Shown: in pieces, positions 62,105 through 64,000 of the stretch
Position numbering within the stretch: position 1 is the stretch's first letter
Layout of the letters: each line of letters starts with the position of its first letter
Notes under the pieces: generated by a model
The model's database searches: none
What the model saw: the letters and a program-made list of their open reading frames with translations, nothing else
What the model was told of the DNA's origin: nothing
Program-made: the position numbers and the translations under genes
Source of the DNA: Actinocrispum wychmicini
GTDB lineage: Bacteria > Actinomycetota > Actinomycetes > Mycobacteriales > Pseudonocardiaceae
NCBI RefSeq assembly: GCF_004345645.1
Contig: NZ_SLWS01000007.1
Coordinates: 124,001-188,000 of the forward strand
DNA: 64,000 nucleotides
Direction: 5' to 3'

Positions 62105-62945
62105 AGGTCGGTACTGGCAGCGTGTTCAGGCGCTGGTAGGCGGTGAGGGTCAGCGCGGTCCATGGAGCGTGTGTGGCCAGTCGGAGGTGGATGCGTCGGG
62201 CGTGGTGGGCGATGCGTCCGGCGAGGGAGAACAGCCGTAGCCGCAGGCGTTTGGGTTCCCACTTACGGGCTTGATGTCCGGTGAGGGCGAGGATGGCGAC
62301 CCAGATCTAGTTGTGCGCGAAGCCGTGCAGAGGCAGGTTGGTCAGCCCGGTGGCTTGGCGGCGCGGATACGGTCTTCGGCGCGGGCTCGGCGACGGTGCC
62401 GTAGCTCCAGGTCGGCCAGTTGACCGCGGGAGGTGTTGGTGGCGAAGGCGGTCAGCCGGTTGCCGTCGGCGTCGGTGAACCGCAGTTGGGCGCCGGGGTG
62501 CGGTCGTTCCTTGCGAAGGATGACCCGCATCCCGAGTGGCCAGCCCGACAGGTCGAGCACGCCGGTGGCCTCGGCGACCCAGGCGCCATCGCGGGTGTGC
62601 GCTCGTCATCGTAGGCGGGAGTCCATGATTGCTTGGGGATCTGGGCGATGCGTTCGACCGCGTCATCGGGCAGGCTGAAGCCCAGCGAATGGCTCAGTTT
62701 CCGTGCGTGCAGCCAGTCGGTGAACTCATGCGTGCCGCCGCCGGCGTCGGTGCGGATCAGTACGTTGCGTCCGATCCTGCCTCCTTTGGCGGTGACCGGT
62801 AACTGCCGCAACGCGTCCCGGGCCACCGCGATGTGGTCGGCGGTGGTGTTGCTGCCGGCGTTGCCCGGTCGCAGCAGGATTGCCAGCGGCTCACCGGTGC
62901 CCTCGATGCCGTGGTCGACAAAGGACCCCAGCGGGTGAGGTAGGA
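62105..62945 (-). pseudogene. IS1380-family transposase, broken
   Basis: Reverse frames join as HPLGSFVDHGIEGTGEPLAI, LLRPGNAGSNTTADHIAVAR, RNVLIRTDAGGGTHEFTDWL; then, after a missing base near 62600, DGAWVAEATGVLDLSGWPLG; then, after another shift near 62350, TGLTNLPLHGFAHN. There TAG (62308-62310) stands where Gln is expected, and the end follows (IWVAILALTGHQARKWEPKR, LRLRLFSLAGRIAHHARRIH). The N-terminal 200 residues are absent: a group II intron 3' end interrupts the gene at about 62945. Multiply inactivated. Confidence 0.8.
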
Positions 62946-63130
62946 CACCGGCGAGGTGCCTGCGATGCAGGTCCTTTTCCGGTGCCCTCCTCCCGAACCG
63001 CCCGTGCGGGCTTTCCCCGCAGGCGGCTCTCCAGTGATCTATGCGTTTCCGTCAGCCGTCGCGTGGATCGTGGCGTGGCAGTCACGGCAGACCACGAGGG
63101 TCTTGCGCCGTTTCCGCAGCATTGCTGCGA
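62945..63130 (-). mobile_element. 3' end of a second group II intron (HNH tail and domain V)
   Basis: On the reverse strand an ORF end reads KRRKTLVVCRDCHATIHATA, the HNH zinc end of group II intron reverse transcriptases. About 10 bases later comes a domain V hairpin (62992-63029, GAGCCGCCTGCGG...CGGGCGGTTC). A domain VI-like stretch ends near 62945, where IS1380 transposase sequence begins. Everything upstream (RT, domains I-IV) is replaced by an aminotransferase fragment at about 63130. Confidence 0.72.
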
Positions 63131-63136
63131 TCCGTG

Positions 63137-63799
63137 CGACGACGTTCCACAACCCGACCGGAACCATACTGTCCGCGGAGCGTCGCCGGCAGGTCGTGGA
63201 GGTTGCCCGCGCCGCCGGAGCGTTCGTCATCGAAGACGACTTCGCCCGCCACCTGGGACACGGTGGCTCGATGCCTCGCCCGCTCATCGCCGACGACCGC
63301 GACGGCACAGTCGTGTACATGACGTCGCTGACCAAGCCCGCCGCGCCCGAGTCTCCGGATCGGAGCGCTGATCGCCCGTGGTCCGGTGCGGGAACGGCCG
63401 CGAGCGATGCGCACCGTCGACGACTTCCTCGTCGCCTGCTCCTTGCAGGAGGCCGCCGTCGAACTGGTCAGCACCCCGGGGTGGGAGCGGCACCTGCGCG
63501 CACTGGCCACTGCCCTCAGGGAGCGCTGCGCGGTGCTGGCCGCCGGGCTGGTGCGAGAGATTCCAGAGTGGACAATCACACACGTACCCGCGGGCGGCTT
63601 GCACCTGTGGGTACGCCCAACGGCCGACTACCTGGCCGAGGCCGCACGGAGCCACGGAGTGTCCATCGCCGACGGTCGGCAGTACTTTGCCGCCGAGCCT
63701 CCGGGAACCTTTCTGCGCATAGGTTTCGCCGCGACGGCCGAACTGGCCGAGGGCGTCCGCAGGCTGGCACTCGCGGCCAGAGACCTCCCCGGCAGGTGA
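63137..63799 (+). pseudogene. PLP-dependent aminotransferase (MocR/GntR-type) C-terminal part, frameshifted
   Basis: The frame reads FHNPTGTILSAERRRQVVEV, ARAAGAFVIEDDFARHLGHG and VVYMTSLTKPAAP, with the PLP-site N-P-T-G, the conserved D-D and the Schiff-base Lys (SLTK). An extra base near 63345 shifts the frame, after which SLRIGALIARGPVRERPRAM continues, then HLWVRPTADYLAEAARSHGV and TFLRIGFAATAELAEGVRRL. This is the fold-type I aminotransferase domain of MocR/GntR-type regulators or 2-aminoadipate-type enzymes. The N-terminal half is missing. Confidence 0.78.
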
Positions 63800-63803
63800 G
63801 GGG

Positions 63804-64000
63804 TCACCGTCCGTCGGTGTCGCCGGCGCGACCGCGTAACCCGACGGTCGCCAGTGGCACGAGCGCGATGGTCAGCAGTGCCGAGACGATCAAGCCGCCG
63901 CGCGCGCCGACTGCCTGGATGAGCGGGCCCGCGACCGCGAGGCCGACAGGAGCGGCAAGTACCGAGCCCGCAGTCCACAACGTGATCACCGGCAGTTGCT
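63804..64000 (-). CDS. MFS transporter C-terminus (partial, continues beyond window)
   Basis: The reverse frame ending at 63804 is open to the window edge. It encodes two hydrophobic segments (SVLAAPVGLAVAGPLIQAVG, GGLIVSALLTIALVPLATVG) and a short charged tail (RGRAGDTDGR), as at the end of MFS exporters. It is convergent with the aminotransferase fragment, 5 bases apart. Confidence 0.6.
   Translation of the reverse strand, partial: QLPVITLWTAGSVLAAPVGLAVAGPLIQAVGARGGLIVSALLTIALVPLATVGLRGRAGDTDGR

Overview
This is a high-GC actinomycete window, most likely from the Pseudonocardiales. That placement is inferred from the GC-rich third codon positions, the GTG/TTG starts, the many long secreted proteins and the actinomycete-type families (DUF2637 Spd proteins, ESX-linked proteins, DNRLRE and ricin-type secreted proteins). 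It is an accessory, heavily rearranged region. At least nine mobile-element bodies or fragments lie in it, many genes are truncated at element borders, and many carry single-base frameshifts or in-frame stops.

Layout. 1-12.4 kb: secreted DNRLRE protein (cut by the window edge), a class I methyltransferase, a secreted GH78 rhamnosidase-like enzyme, an Imm1 immunity gene broken by a stop codon, small hypotheticals, an ISL3 transposase missing its 3' end, then remains of a type VII secretion/polymorphic toxin pair. 12.4-19.6 kb: secreted small protein, frameshifted XRE regulator, then actinomycete integrative element (AICE) parts: a DUF2637 Spd protein, a tRNA-Val 3' half acting as attachment-site remnant, a broken tyrosine integrase and a broken Tn3-family transposase. 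19.9-27.4 kb: three secreted proteins, including a large transglycosylase-like/SGNH hydrolase translationally coupled to a small exported protein, an ArsR-type regulator and a truncated membrane protein. 27.5-29.6 kb: recombinase fragment and a decayed pPIWI-RE gene. 29.7-41.9 kb: secreted PhoX/DUF839 protein with terminator, TetR regulator divergent from an FAD monooxygenase with a clear operator, IS debris, frameshifted S9 peptidase, ArsR regulator, MFS exporter and a FemAB/GNAT-like transferase.

41.9-56.5 kb is the most interesting part. It holds an IS256-family element carrying its own GNAT acetyltransferase, fragments of a DNA ligase and of Tn554-like recombinases, a cyclase-like/NACHT/multi-membrane-segment protein (45083-47710), an ISL3 element with 40-bp terminal inverted repeats that has been invaded by a group II intron, and a caspase-like/STAND ATPase/14-WD40 protein (52139-56470). 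Two intact, large conflict-type proteins with different sensor and effector modules flank the nested mobile elements. A defence or programmed-cell-death role is inferred from architecture and context only.

56.5-64 kb: LuxR tail, TetR regulator with operator repeats followed by decayed lipid-catabolism genes (nitronate monooxygenase, enoyl-CoA hydratase, AidB-type acyl-CoA dehydrogenase pieces), two small secreted proteins that share a duplicated upstream element, and a pile-up of broken IS3/IS481-like and IS1380 transposases, a second group II intron end, an aminotransferase fragment and the end of an MFS gene. I saw no rRNA gene, intact tRNA gene or CRISPR array.
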